From assembly GCF_964340395.1 (NCBI RefSeq), contig NC_135564.1, positions 17,732,431 to 17,796,430 on the forward strand: a DNA stretch of 64,000 nucleotides, written 5' to 3'. Below are positions 20,499 to 34,200 of this stretch, piece by piece; positions within the stretch are counted from its first letter, which is position 1, and each line of letters begins with the position of its first letter. Source of the DNA: Glandiceps talaboti (Eukaryota > Hemichordata > Enteropneusta > Spengelidae). A program made the position numbers and the translations under genes. The notes beneath the pieces are model-generated. The model was not told the DNA's origin. It saw nothing but the letters and a program-made list of their open reading frames with translations, and did no database searches.

Positions 20499-22005
20499 GG
20501 GACCGGTCAGTTTCTCCAGCCTGGGGGGGGGGGGGCGGTGGATTCTTAAATCGGGCCGACAAAAAGTCGCTGACCCCCCCCCTATCTGTAAAACCAAAAA
20601 CAGGCTGACCCCCCCCTATCACTTAATTCTAAAACATGATGACCCCCCCCTTATAATATTCGCATGACAGTTTTTTTTTATCGTGACTCAGTGTGGACTG
20701 CTTGACTGTCTTGCATCTACTTTATAAGATCCCGGGTTAGCACTATCATATTTATAATTATTGACTACACAGGGTAAATATATTCGAAAAGGAGTTTAAT
20801 AGCATCTTGGCAATGAAAGGTAGGAAAGCTTGAGAAGGGAATATGTACATCTCTTATGGGGGTCCTAGGGGGTCTCCCCCTAGAAGCCCAGGAGGTTTTT
20901 AACTCTGAAAAGTCAATTTTGAGACTATTCAGACCCTTTCAGACAATAATTTCCAAGCCTTACAAGACAACACCAACATGTTAAAGCAACTACATAGGGT
21001 TGAAATACTTTTGAAATATACTTTGATAGCATCTTGACAGTAAGAGGGGACGAGCTTGAGACTGGGATATGTCCACCTCATGTGGGGGGGGGGGGTCTGA
21101 GGGGGTCTCCCTCTAGAAACCCTGGAGGATTTTTACTCTTAAAGCCAATATTTAGGCTATTCAGACCCTTTCAAGCAATAACTTAATCCATGCTTTACAA
21201 GACAGCAAGTATCAGAAACTATTCTTTATAACTTACACTAAGGGTTGAAATATGTTCTTAAAAAGTTTAAATGGCATCATTAAATACATGTAGTAAAGGT
21301 CAGCACATCTATAATGGTAGTATCATTGGTAGGGGAGATTTGGAGTTTAAGGCAATTTTAGACTATCTTGGCAAACGTTTCAGATCTTGAAAAGACAATA
21401 TCATATCAAATTAGAATAGGGTGAAAATATTTAAGAAAAGTTTAATACCACTATGACAGTAAAAAGGTTGTTGGTGCATCTGATTAACTGGAATCTGATG
21501 AGATGTGGTGATTTGTAGTGTCAATAGCATGACGAGTAGAACAATTTAGATTAACTTCATTTATAAACTATCTATGAAAATTACCATTACGAAACCTTCA
21601 AGTTCACTTTTGCCCCAAACTGCAATATAGGCGAAGCATTGATTGTGAAACAGCCAAGCATTTACATGACATGTTCTGTAACTAGTGTGGTAGGTAGGTA
21701 ATACCGGTACATGTATATGAATATGTATAGTTAGGTTTGAACTAATAAGTAATGTTAAAGAATGAAAAAGAAACAGGGACAAGAACAAATATTGACATGT
21801 ACCACATTTCAGACAAGGTTATATGCCATTGTAGAAAGGATTTTTTTCTTCCATCACAATCTAAAACACAATGCCCCCCCCCCCCCATCCACAATTTTCA
21901 AAACAGCATGACCCCCCCCCTACTGCCAATTTCAAAAACAGTGTGACCCCCCCCCCCTACCAATCCACCGCCCCCCCCCCCCGGCCGAAGAAACTGACCG
22001 GTCCC
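20499..22005. mobile_element. 1.5-kb non-autonomous DNA element with ~45-bp inverted ends, TTA target duplication
   Basis: The left end GGGACCGGTCAGTTTCT (then G-run, CGGTGGATT) at 20499-20545 is mirrored at 21962-22005 (AATCCACCG, C-run, then AGAAACTGACCGGTCCC). Both ends are flanked by TTA (20496-20498 and 22006-22008). Just inside each end are sub-repeats of the form AAACAG..TGACCCCCCCCTA. The interior holds two diverged copies of a ~210-bp block (GGGGGTCTCCCCCTAGAAGC at about 20870, and its counterpart at about 21100). There is no transposase frame. A TTA duplication occurs in some cut-and-paste families, but I do not assign one. Confidence 0.7.
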
Positions 22006-22499
22006 TTAACACACTGCATCTGGAGACACTACTAAACTTCAATGCACACATTGACATTATTAATCAAATGCTAGATTTATACTTTGGTGTGACTATGTAT
22101 TTAGATAAAGATTTACACAATATCCAGAGTTGGTCATTTTCATGAAACTGTTCTATCAGAGTAATTTAGTACAAAAATGATCAACGTCGTAAACTATACA
22201 GACATCTTTACGGCATCGTCCAAAACGTCAATTTATTTTGGTGCTTTAGTAGAAATATATGCTATAGCTACGGCTTGCGAGAATGAAAAACGTTACGAAT
22301 TGAAGCTTGGGCTATAGCTTTGCACGTGTGCACCATGAGCGGGCTTTTTTGAAGTTTGAATTTAATATGATAAAATAATAATAAAAATCTAATCAACCAC
22401 AAACTATGCAAATCAAAACAAAGTAAATGCAAATTTTATCTAGTGAGATATTGAATTTTGTATTGCCCTGAATACATGGAAAAAGGAAACGTGTTCACA

Positions 22500-22832
22500 A
22501 GGAGTAGCTTTAGGAGGCCCGCCGGCGAGGGCGTCAACGTCCCGAAACACGATGCTACGACATCGACCATCTTCGGATATTTCCGGAAGGACAAGATGTT
22601 GGGTTAGAGGTCAATTATGTCATGTGACCAATTTGATTTGCTGCAATCTGTGTGAAGGCCAATGTAGGGTACACAAGCTGAAGATGTAGGAAATTTTCGT
22701 AGTTTTACGCCTTGTATGCTATACGTATTGAAGGAATTGGTTGGTTAATAGTAGAAGAAATCCCTGACAAGCTTATCTGTTCATCGAGGCTATGGTTTGC
22801 CTGTTTGGTGGGGAATTGTGATGTTTATGTCG
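22500..22832 (+). promoter_or_regulatory. CpG-rich promoter-like region and possible untranslated first exon
   Basis: CpG is locally frequent (GCCCGCCGGCGAGGGCGTC, ACGATGCTACGACATCGACC). An ETS-type site TTTCCGGAAGGA (22580-22591) and a YY1-type CCATCTT (22567-22573) are close together, as in many animal housekeeping promoters. A strong donor TGTCG|GTAAGTGTG follows at 22832/22833. The elevated CpG continues to about 23.2 kb. The exon this donor joins to is unknown; the open frame across it starts only at a TTG, so I treat it as untranslated. Confidence 0.4.
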
Positions 22833-23940
22833 GTAAGTGTGTCTTTTTTGAACACGAACGAAGCCTCAGTCAGTCAGTCAGCGACAGACTGAGTCATAGT
22901 AAATGCAAATACTGTACAGTGATTGAAAATTACCGGCGTTTTCGCCCCCTGTTTGACATTTGTCGCTCATCACCAGTGCTTGTGCCTAGTACTTCTCTTT
23001 GAAGCCAATAAAAAGTGTAACTGGACTGTATAAGTGCTATCACCGGCAATTTGTAAGAAAAATCAAACGGATGCGGATTTTGTGAATGACAATGTCACTT
23101 ATGAACTCGCGACAGATTTTGACCTACCTGTCTCTCATCATTGAGAGTTCCTCCGGAATTTATCGATGAGCAAGACGGAAAATGAGAAGTAATGTCCGAT
23201 CATCCGATTACGAGCGAGATATATTGGGTTGTCTGCGTAATATTTTATTGTGCAATGAAAGACAAAGGAAAGGGGCCAGTCTTTTGTGTTGTTTTAGGGT
23301 AATTAATTTGATCATGTGTTGTCAACACGGTTGATTTCATACAAACGGTTATGCATGTAATATCGTAGTTCCGATGAAGCCGAGTTATCTGTTCTCGTAG
23401 GACAGTTACCCGGGTTAAATTTTTTTTCTGAAATCGTGACATGTTGGGTGTTGTTACTTCCATTGTTGAATATATTTTGTGTGAGTTATACACAGAATAC
23501 AGAGAAGGGGAGTGACAAGACTTCCTGTGTTGTGGTACAGAATAACCGATAAGGTCAGGAAAGACGTGAGTTGCACGTTTCAAGGATGCGGCACTCTAAG
23601 TGAATACAACCGGTGAATCAAATTACTTCATTTTACATAAACTGAAAATCACAGACTAAATTTTCAATGCAGAACTGAACATATGTTTGTACATGCACAT
23701 ATGTAAAGTATGTGTGTATATGTATGCTTACATATAATGTGTTTGCGTTTGAGACTCAGAGAGATAATATGGGTGGGGAAGTTATCTATTTAAAATTATT
23801 CAGACAACCTCATTAATACATTAAAATTTAATTATAGATTTACATATGTACATCTAATTTTAATCCATAAAATCATTAGGACATTAATTGTAATTGTGGC
23901 CATTTTTTGTTCTGGAGATTTTTTTAGGGAACATCAGATT
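22833..23940. other. Putative first-intron start, no gene seen
   Basis: The sequence is moderately CpG-rich to about 23.6 kb, then AT-rich. A 112-codon frame on the minus strand (23245-23583) has no splice or start support and its composition is ordinary for non-coding DNA. Confidence 0.35.
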
Positions 23941-23947
23941 TGTAAGC

Positions 23948-24235
23948 AAGGCATCTACAGATGAAGAAAGACATACATTTTATTTTGGGGGTGTAAGGTT
24001 GTGAGGAAAGTGTAGAACAAAAATACCTATGGTAACGTTACTTGCTGTTAGGATTTTCATCATGCCCGTTATTCATTTTATTTTCTTGATTTTTTTCAAA
24101 ATCATATATTGTATATAAGGTACACATACGGATGAAGAGAGACATACATTTTATTTTGGGGTTCATGTTTGTGGGGAAAGCCTTGCGGATAAAAATTCTT
24201 GTGGTGACGTTACTTCCTGTTTGTGATGACTTGAA
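23948..24235. repeat. ~170-bp diverged tandem duplication
   Basis: GATGAAGAAAGACATACATTTTATTTTGGGG at about 23960 recurs at about 24132. The following GTGGTAACGTTACTT- and GTGGTGACGTTACTT-type words are also shared. Confidence 0.75.
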
Positions 24236-24239
24236 AGTG

Positions 24240-26590
24240 TGCTGTTTATAAATAAATCAGACATTAATATATCATAGGTAAGGTTTAGTAGGGGTTTCCA
24301 CAACTTGACCCCACTATGGTGAAATGTGGGATCCAATTACATTATGTGATGCGTGATATACCAAAACACACACGTACTACTTTAGAACGTTTGTTCAGAT
24401 TTTTGTTTCACCAAAGCAACAAAGTCGCTTATGTTTGTTGAAATGATTGATTTCAACCGACACATTATGTTGGAGGGATTTATATTTGCTGTTTTGAAAA
24501 TAGTCTATTTTGGGGCAATACCTGGACAATATATTTTTTATAAATATTTTGATTGATTTTTGTTCACAGCTGATAAATAATGAAGTAATTCTAATTAAAC
24601 TAAACACTAATCTGTATTTGATTAATGATGCTAATTAAGGTACACTCATTTGATAATTATAATTATTCATTGCATGAGTCAGTGAATTTCTGGACATTAA
24701 TTTATACATACAGGGTTTGATACTAGCAGTAGTCTAGGACACATACAATTGTAGACATAGGGCAAATATAATTTCTAGACTACCAATATTTTTTTTATGT
24801 TGGATGTCTGTTACACCAGTGGAAATCTGTAGCAAATGTGAGAATAATTGTTCATGGACCCTGGTTCATAGTATTATATGAAAATTTCTACTCACAGAGT
24901 CAGAACATTTTTTTCAAAGCAATTTGTAAATTTTTCAGACATCTCATCAGTACTACTAGTATATTTTTGTACACTCCTGATGATACTGGCAAGATACATG
25001 TATCAGCAAAAAATTTGGGATTTACTTCCACAAAGTTTTTGACATTGAGTAGAAATTTTCATTTGATACATTGGCAAGTAATAGCTGAAACAGTTCACTT
25101 GGCTGAATATGACTACTGTACAGAATATATAGTCCTATTTAAGTTAAATTCTAGCCTTGACATGTAATTTATATTGGCATACATTTATACTAAGGTGAAG
25201 ACATAATCCTATTTTATATACCATATATCTAACATGCATGGATGGTTGCCCCAATTGTCGTTGATACAGTAGGCTAAATAGTGCGTTTGGATAAAAAGTG
25301 GAATGTGCCATTAAATGCTGAGGAGGATGAAAAAGTGAAGGTCATACAAAATGGTATTACTGGTAGTTTAGAGGTTACTGATGTCAAATTCTTGGAGATA
25401 CAACATCAGAATGTTGGTTTACTAATTGGTACGAATTGAGTTTATGCACACTGTAATCAGATGGGAGGGTTCTCATTCTTTCACATCAAAGATATCTGTC
25501 TCAGTTGCTCCAGTCACTCATCCATTAATTACGATGGGAGACAGTTGCTATGGTGATGATGAGACATTGATGAGCAATCTTTATTGTGGATGGCATTGAT
25601 ACAGTGTGTACATGTTCATTTCAGTATCAGCTCTAGTCCAGGTACATGTAGCTGATTTGTATTTGATAAGACTTCATATCAAAATTTCAAGTTGATGATA
25701 CATTTTGTATCTATGAAGTAAAAAAATAAGGCCAAAAATGTAAACTTGTCGTAAATATGCAATTACATGTTAAATGTATGCCAGTGATACACACAGTTTG
25801 CACTTTGTAGAACACGGGTGTTCCCACTGAAGGACCTCACTGTCTTTATGTAGTGCACAAGTGTATTCAAAAATGGGCTTTATGTAAATAAAAATAAGAG
25901 AAAACTGTAGATGGGTGTGATGTAAAGTACAGTAATAAGGATTTCTAACTTTTTAGATGTTGAAATATTTGTACAGATCTACATCTTTTCAAAAAAATGT
26001 AGTGCTGTTGATTTCATTCTAACATGGAATTTGTTTGTGTTACGTTTTGTGTATAAGGTATATCTCTCTCCTGCTAAAAATCATAGCACTAGTATAAAAA
26101 TACTGTGTTATCCAATACTTTCTTACTTGCCATAAACAATTGGAATTTGGAAACAAGACTGTGACAAAACATACCCATACTCTTTGCATAATCTACATTG
26201 TAGTTTTAGTGAAATACATGTTGTATGTTCCATGAAAATGAAATTTTCCACGGCTTTGTGTTCAAAGGTCAGACCGATGTTTGACTGCCAGACCTGGTAT
26301 TTTGTCAAAGTGTAGTGTACATGTACATACCATAGTTAGATAACATTGCTACATGTATGGGTTGGAGGATTACCATACATAAACAGATCCTAGTAGATAA
26401 ATTAGCAGACACATTTCAAGTAGGGATTCACAGGGTAGTGATGTCTACTTTAATATTCATCAGTCACAGTTACCAAGATGGTTTCTATATAAGATATCTA
26501 TATAATCCATTATCCATTCCAGTTTGTGTAGCATGGCCAAGTCTGATTGCCATTGTGATAGTAGAGTTCAGACTGTTCTAGTGAACTGGA
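24240..26590. other. Non-coding stretch
   Basis: There is no supported exon. Part of it (24845-24960, TTCATGGACCCTGGTTCATAG and following) is a diverged relative of sequence at 50.41-50.72 kb. The word AAAATGGGCTTTATGTAAAT at 25869 is shared with 27545. Confidence 0.45.
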
Positions 26591-26599
26591 AGTTGTACA

Positions 26600-26990
26600 G
26601 TATACAATATAGATCTTGAATGGAGTTCTAAATTGTGAAGGGAGTCCTATGATATACATGTAGATTGAGAACTGAAGTTCTAAATTATAAAGGGAGTTCT
26701 ACAATATAGATTGAGAACTGAAGGGAGTTCTACAGTATACAATATCTTGAACTGATGGGAGTTTTAAATTGTGAAGGGAGTCCTACAATATAGATTGAGA
26801 ACTGAAGGGAGTTCTACAGTATACAATATCTTGAACTGATGGGAGTTTTAAATTGTGAAGGGAGTCCTACAATATAGATTGAGAACTGAAGGGAGTTCTA
26901 CAGTATACAATATCTTGAACTGAAGGGAGTTCTAAATTGTGAAGGGAGTCCTACAATATAGATTGAGAACTGAAGAGAGTTCTGTGAGTT
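26600..26990. repeat. Minisatellite, ~85-bp period
   Basis: GAAGGGAGTTCTACAGTATA, CTTGAACTGATGGGAGTT, AATTGTGAAGGGAGTCCTAC and AATATAGATTGAGAACTG repeat in order about four times. The copies are nearly identical between 26740 and 26960. Confidence 0.9.
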
Positions 26991-27399
26991 CTACTGTCAC
27001 TACATCTATAAAGGAGTTCTAGAATGTAAAGTAAGTGCTAGATTATAAAGGGGGTTCTAGAATGTCCAGGTACAGTATATTTTTGTGGTGAAGGGGTTCT
27101 AGATTGTCAATTTAGTTCAAAAATTCAAGTTGTCCCTGTACACTAATGAGTTACACATCATATTTTCTCTCCAGTTTCATTAGAATTTGGTACATGACTA
27201 CAAGGAAACATGTAAGCTGGGAGTAAACGACATCAATTGTTCAGTTAAAAGAAGGTTAAAGTAGAAAACATTTGAACTATTTAAATCACAAGAGATATCT
27301 GGTAATTTTCTGCAAGAAGTTTCAGTGATCAAATAAATTAATGTACAAAAATGCACAGAAACACAATTCGTAACGTACAATGTTAGTCCATTGATGATA

Positions 27400-27835
27400 T
27401 CAGATTTGTCAGATAGAGATATTGTATTCTTTACTGCAGTACATTAATTCTAATGTATCAAATAACATTCCAGATACTTTTTCATTCATTAATAGAAAAG
27501 ACCATGGGTGCTGTCACATTTTTTTTGATCGCTATGTGGTACTCAAAAATGGGCTTTATGTAAATAAAATTAATATGGTACTCAAAAACTAAAACAGACA
27601 GTCAGTTATTGCAATAATTAATAATATATAGGAACATTTGTCAGATAGACATATTGTATTCTTACTGAATTACATGAATTCCATTGTATCAAGTAACATT
27701 ATTTGTTCCAGATACTTTTTCATTCATTAATAAAAAAGACCATGGTGGTGCGCTCACATTGTTTTGATTACTACAGCTATAAAATGTATATATGCTATTC
27801 AAAAACTAAAACAGACAGTCGACGCACTCAGGTAC
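27400..27835. repeat. ~240-bp diverged tandem duplication
   Basis: TTGTCAGATAGAGATATTGT, CCAGATACTTTTTCATTCAT, AAAGACCATGG and ACTAAAACAGACAGTC occur in the same order in both halves. Confidence 0.8.
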
Positions 27836-27839
27836 ATTT

Positions 27840-30800
27840 GTAATAATTAATAATGTATAGTAACATTTTAGCGAGACTGAAGGATCTTTTATGTTTCTGT
27901 GAAGGAGGTATTTAAAATTGTAAAGATTCTGATGTGTTCTTTGTGCTGACCAGGTTAAGAAAAAAAAATCAATACTGACTTGTAACATCTGCATCTTACT
28001 CAATATTTGTGGTTTATGGGTACAATAAAGTGTAGTTTGTCTACATTGATGGATCTGTGAGTATGTACTAAGCTATCTAGAGTTTGTCTGCCTATTAGCT
28101 TGTTGTAGTAAGCATTCAGACTAGATAATACAATTTGAAAATATCCCTAAAAGTTGATTGGTTGCAGTGGAGAGTGATTACACTATGTCAGACTGTTTGA
28201 TTATTCAAATGAAGTCATTATGTAAATGAACACATGTAATTGCAATGAACATATGAAGTGTTACTATTTACATGTTATGCTAATTCTTATGTAAATTTAG
28301 CTCCTTTAGCAGGCTGATAAGTATAGACAATGTCTAGTGTAGTCTCTGACAGCAACATACAATGAACATGTAGACGGACCTTGTACTACCAGGGCCCAGT
28401 ATTAGTAGTAGACCAGGGCACATTGACTTCTGAACTTCAACACCATTTCTAGATTTCAAATTTGTAGAATGGTACATTTCGATGAATGGGAACCAAAAGA
28501 AAATTGTGACTGAAACAGTTCAGGTATGAAGATCAGAAATCTGAAATTATAAAATAACACCATGACTCCTGCCCCTAAAAATAGAAATAAATTGTAAAAT
28601 AACTACTTAATATGAAATATTTTTACTAGGAACTATACAATTCATTTTGCTGGCTTGGGAATGGGCATTGTATGCTGTTCTTTCTACTTGATGAATTAGT
28701 ATTTTGTACAGTTTGTCTGAGATCATCTTTTCCAGTATCCCATGTGTATGTACTTTATGTATACAAATATTGTGTTGGGTCAATGAGAATGTTGAAAAGT
28801 GGACTGCCTGTGTAAAAAAAATAACATTCGTGTTCAAGCTAAGAAGTCGGGGTCAAGGGGTAGATTTAAGATAGGAATAGGGCAAGACCCCCTAACTGAA
28901 TGCAAATTTGAAATATTAACTGCAACTGCCCACTATTCTGCATGTGCACTGTGACTGTCTTGTCAGTTGCCATAGAACAACAAAATGGATGCCAGCTGTC
29001 CTAGAAAAAAAAAAGATGATGTTGGTATTTGATACAACAACGACAAGAATGAGTTTCAATGATTTTATTTACCTTGAATGTCCTGTTAATATTTTCATCT
29101 CTAGAAAAATTGAAAATATCTGCATTATAAGAAGGGTCACAGATGTGGAGCTACTTATCGTCTGTTCATAAAATATGTTGATTATAATCCTCTTTACAGG
29201 ACAACTTTGTCGTTTTTAAACTCCAAATCCTTTATATCAGTGTCTGAAACAGCTGTGGCTGGTTTTGAAATTCCACAAATCGTGATATGGCCAGGCGATG
29301 TTTTACATTGCGCATAAAAAACAAAATCTGTGTGTTTGTGACTCAGCAGACTATAAAACCACTCAAGGGTTCATGTATGTGGAAATCAATTTGGTTCTAT
29401 GTTTGAAATAATTCTGTATGTTTTAACCCTGATCAATAATTTGTATTGTGCTAATGTTTGTAGTCTAGAATGCAATCATGTGGGGATTTTACTCTTACGT
29501 TTTCCCTCGCACGCCTGGCATTTTGCTGTAATGGTTGTATATTCAAACCAAAAATAAAGATTATGATTTCCTGCAGTGATGTTGAATATGGTAATTATGC
29601 TTACATCACTCAGCAATATAATTATTTTGTTATGTAAATATATGCAAATTTATGCTAACGAGTCGATGTCCTATCAACAAATCCTGGGGAGAACACTGGA
29701 TTCATACAGCTTGACATTCCCAGTTGGTTCTTAATCATGTGGTTAATTTATTGATGTCATCTCGAAGTGGGAAGAATTAAAACCCCAATTAGATGGAATT
29801 TATGTCTGTTTTCTGGCCATAGCTTCATGAAGGTTGTTAGCAAAATGCCAGGCATGGTATGAGAAAAGTGAGAACAAAATCCCCTCACAATTGGACTGTA
29901 GGCTAAAATATTGACATCTTGCATTTTGTATCAAAATTTGATATTGAAAGAATTAAAAGATCTAATATGATTTAAAATTGATCAATAATTCACATTTTTA
30001 CTTCCGTTCGCATTTTTGAAGCAATGTCTAATATAAAAGGATTTTATGTTGACAAATAATTTTTATCAAATAAATACTGATAATGGTTAACCCATTCTAA
30101 TTTTCATTCCATGTTGTTTTTGTGATCTAAGAAACTGAAAAATTCCGGCATAGATCCATTTGGTGAGCTACAAATGTATCCTTGTTTGCATCAGAAAATG
30201 TGTTATTGATTTATTAAACAATTGAAATGATTAAATTCACATGTAAGTTATTAATTAATGGAAAAATCACCACATTTCACAAACTGTTGGAAAGGAAATA
30301 GAAAAAAAAATATACATTATGGTTTTGGACAACTGCATGATTAAAAACTCAAAAAGAGAATATGATAATGATATTTCTCTGGACAGATTTAGAGAGTAGA
30401 GCAAACTGGTAGGCAGTCAGACAAATGGCTAGACAGTACTTGATATGTGTCTGGAGTGTCTGCGTTATTGACATACTCTTTGAGGAGACCTATACCACAA
30501 CAGAACACGTACATTTGTAAGTGTTACGATAAGTACATGGTTCAGATCGTGTAAGGCTTGACAAGATTGATGCAACATACACAGTAAGGAATTACGACAC
30601 ATCAAATGCAGATAAATTAATATATTAATTCATATTTCTTGAGCAAGATGCATGGCATCAGGCCATCATTGCGATGCTGATGAGACGACAATTTTCGACA
30701 TCTATTTCCAAAAATATTTTATTTTGATTTCTGTAAGTATGAGTAGAAATGTTTACTTGTGATTATGTTACATACATGTACATGTATATGTATTGTGAAT

Positions 30801-30905
30801 ATGATTTGCAATACATGTAGACTTTTATGTCTTAAGCCTGGATAATACAGGTACTAGCATTACAAATATAGGAAATACAACAACAGTAATCTGGTTATTG
30901 TAAAG
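27840..30905. other. Non-coding stretch
   Basis: No exon is supported. It is AT-rich with several ATGCAAAT octamers. A short CpG-containing patch occurs at 29500-29520. Confidence 0.5.
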
Positions 30906-30912
30906 AAATCAT

Positions 30913-31110
30913 GGGTTGTCGGTGGCCGAGTGGTTAAACCACTTGCCTCTTACCACTGCGGTCGGGGTTCGAACCCCATTCAGGGTTCGATTGAATTTAC
31001 CACGCTGTATTAAGTAAGAAGAGTGTCGTTCAGTTTGACTCTACCGAACAACGCAGGTTTTCCCCGGGTACTCCGGTTTCCTCTTTGTATAGGACTTCCT
31101 CTGTCATTGG
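30913..31110 (+). mobile_element. tRNA-derived SINE
   Basis: The head resembles a class II tRNA (Leu or Ser type). The A box is TGGCCGAGTGGTTAAACCA (about 30922) and the B box GGGGTTCGAACCCC (about 30962-30976). No acceptor stem closes it, so it is not a tRNA gene. A body follows with TTTTCCCCGGGTACTCCGG and TTTCCTC (about 31055-31085), a core word I recall from several invertebrate SINE families. The 3' end is unclear; related words (ACTTCCT.TG, GGATTCTGGAAGA) appear twice up to 31290, suggesting an extended or doubled tail. A class II tRNA head is typical of RNA polymerase III-transcribed SINEs mobilised by LINE enzymes. Confidence 0.75.
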
Positions 31111-31174
31111 CATAGTGATACTATCAAGGGATTCTGGAAGATCTATTTGTGGTAGGAAATCCTTGTCCATATAC

Positions 31175-31205
31175 ACAGAATGGGGGAGGGGGGGGGGGTA
31201 TACAT
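31175..31205. repeat. G-rich tract
   Basis: GGGGGAGGGGGGGGGGT lies just beyond the SINE body. Confidence 0.7.
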
Positions 31206-31299
31206 GTGGTATACATGTTTGTATATACATGTACTTCCTATTTGACTTCCTGTGTGACTAGCATCATGTTATGATGGATTCTGGAAGAAATTTCCAGTG

Positions 31300-34200
31300 G
31301 CAATGCTGCCTTGTTAGTTCAGGACAGTAGCATCAGGAAATGCTACCACTCCATGAATCATTATCTGGATAATATCATATGGAAATATTGATTTCATGTA
31401 TTCCATATTGGTTTAGAAATTTCCATATTTATATAAAAGTGAATGGAAAGATGTTATATTTACTCAGACAGGAATGTAGAAATCATGGTTGTAAAGTATG
31501 CTGTTGGCAGAATCTTGTATATAATGGTAATTCATTCTAAAATAACGACCACAAAAATCAAATAAAAACAAGAATGACACACAAGTATTGACAGATGTAC
31601 AGTATATTGTATGAGTCAGTCTATTTACTGTTAGTTTTCTCTGGTATTTGATGTCTAAGGAAAATATACTTTTGTGGATGAACATGTTGGCATTTTTTTG
31701 ATATATACAGTATTTTTTCATCCATGTTGGTTTGTATCATATTGTACTGTATCTACATGTATAGTCTGAAATGTATAATCCATGCACCAGAATTGTGAAG
31801 GTCAAAGGTTATGATGTCACTCTCAATTTCTGCTGTACTTAGTATTGTGGTAAATGTTACCTTGACTGTAGTAATGGCTGTAATGGAGGGATATAATTGA
31901 TTTGCACAGTACAAAGAAGAAACACAAACATTGAAATGTGTGTGTGATTGTATTATGTTGCTGTCCTTGTAACCAGAGAAGTGAAAGCTGTGTGTATCAT
32001 GTTATCACTGTACATCACTGAAACTACGTCATTCTGAATCTAATAACCTTGTCCTTTCAATAAATGTACTTGACCTTACAAATCCATTTTACTGAAAATT
32101 CTAAGTTTATGGTCGATGTGAAAATTGCGTAACACATACATGTATACACACCATGATTATGGTACTATTCATATCATGTTGTATAATCAGTGTATGTGTT
32201 TTATCTGTCCTGGATGCCATGACCTTAGGCGTTCCTCATCATACTAAAAATTGTAATTTATGTGAACAATTATATATGTAAATTTATGTGCATCTTATGA
32301 AAATATTTAAGGTATTAAATTCACGTTTTATGCATATTTATCTTAATGGTATAGTATTAGTCCAATATGATGTGGAATATTGTATTTATAATTTATTGTA
32401 TTTTTTCCAGAAACAGAATTCAAGCCCCTTTGTTGCTACATGTGTAATACATTTTTGCTGATCTAGACAGGTGTGTATAGAAATTTAGTTAAAAATTAAT
32501 TTTGTGAGACTTTGATTTTAAGATTTCATTTTTGTCATGTAGGGCAACAGCAAAGTTAAACCTACCTGGGTTTCCCAAGTTGTATACCAGGGTTTCTATT
32601 ATGGCTCAGGAAACCACAATGTACATGTATGTTAGTTTTACCCCATTCATTCATTCTGTCTGGTAGTCTGTCTGTCTGTTGATGTGGTACTAAACCTAAG
32701 TAAAAACATCGTTAGTGACAAAGCGTTAGTGAAAATATTGGGAAAAACCTTCTTGGTGAAATGAAGTACTTTTACCACACAAGTGGGCCAGGTTTCTCAC
32801 TGTGGTTTCAGATATGTTCTACAAAAATAATATGGTGAAAGAGAATTTTCAGTATTCAATCCAAGCAACAAGGAAACACAATTTGTCTGTCAACAACTAA
32901 AAACTCCAGAATGGTCTCAAGTGTCCTAAATTAAATTACATGCACTTGTATGTGTGCATTCTGTGTCTTTTGACAGACATTATTTTTACATGTATGTGTA
33001 CAATTCTTAGAATGTGTTTGTCAAAGTATCACAGCCATTAGGAAAGTCATAACTTGTCACGATAAGATTAGAGTTTATTTTTGGTGTCCCAGGAATAAAT
33101 ATTTATCGACAATAATTCCTTTAAAGGTCTCCTGTTAAGTACTTAATGGAGTTTGTAGATAGTCATCAAATGCCATTGTCACATTGAAGTAGTTTGATAT
33201 TTGACAGTTACATTGACAGACTAATGGTTAAAACGCGCTTTCACAAGACATACATGAAATGCTCTGCCTTTATATCCGTACATTTATTTAAGGTGACGTT
33301 TAGCATGAAGTTTGGTAATGAATGTGATGGGGTTATATTGATAGACAAATAGCATTCAATAAAATCTTGCATTTCTGCACATTAGTGAAAGATGTCTTCA
33401 ATATAGTGTATCTACTTACTTTACTTCGGTTTCTAATTTATAAAAGGTAGAGTTATTCGACTAGCCTCAACAGCTTACATTGTATACATGTGTGTAGTTG
33501 TAGGTGAAGTCCTATCCTATGATATAGTGATAAAATGTATCCATACTCATCGATTTACCACCAATTTTGAGGAGGGATCCCCCCCCCCTCCCCAACAATT
33601 GTGTTCAACCACAGAATTATGGTTGAAATATTAAAGAGGATAATTAAGTTTGAAGTAATTACTAGGGTTTTGAAACTGTATCAGAAACTGAAAATCTACC
33701 TGAGGAACCCTTCCAACAATTTACCAGAGTTTACCAATAGCATTGTAGTTGAAAAACAGGAAAATGTTACTAGGGTGTTTGTTACCATGGTTTTACAACA
33801 TCAAAACATTGGTGCATGATGAAAGAGTATGTAATTCTCTGCAGACACGAAAACAAAGAATACATTTGCATAACAATAACATACCGTTATATGTAAATTA
33901 GCTTCAATTAGGAGAAAGAATAGAATTATTGAGTAGAATTGATAATGGAATACACTGTACCATATACATGTACATGTAGCTATTAAAGATATTGCAAAAA
34001 AAAAATTGCAAGTAAAATTTCTAATAATCAAAAAAATGATTGATAAATTGTAAGCAGATGAAAAAACAACACCTTTGATGTGTTTCTATCGATATAATAT
34101 ATTATTCATAACTGTATGTATTATGAATTCCCAATGCAACATCAACATGTTAGATTCTCTTAATTGAAGATGATATTGATAATTTATATGACTTTCATAT

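Noticed and set aside
22712-23002. 96-codon plus-strand frame
   Set aside because: It starts only at a TTG and runs straight through a strong splice donor at 22832, so it is more likely 5' UTR plus intron.
23245-23583. 112-codon minus-strand frame
   Set aside because: No acceptor, donor or promoter context; the length is within chance for a locally CpG-richer stretch.
30913-30985. Functional tRNA-Leu or tRNA-Ser gene
   Set aside because: The A and B boxes are good, but no acceptor stem pairs the ends and a SINE body follows.
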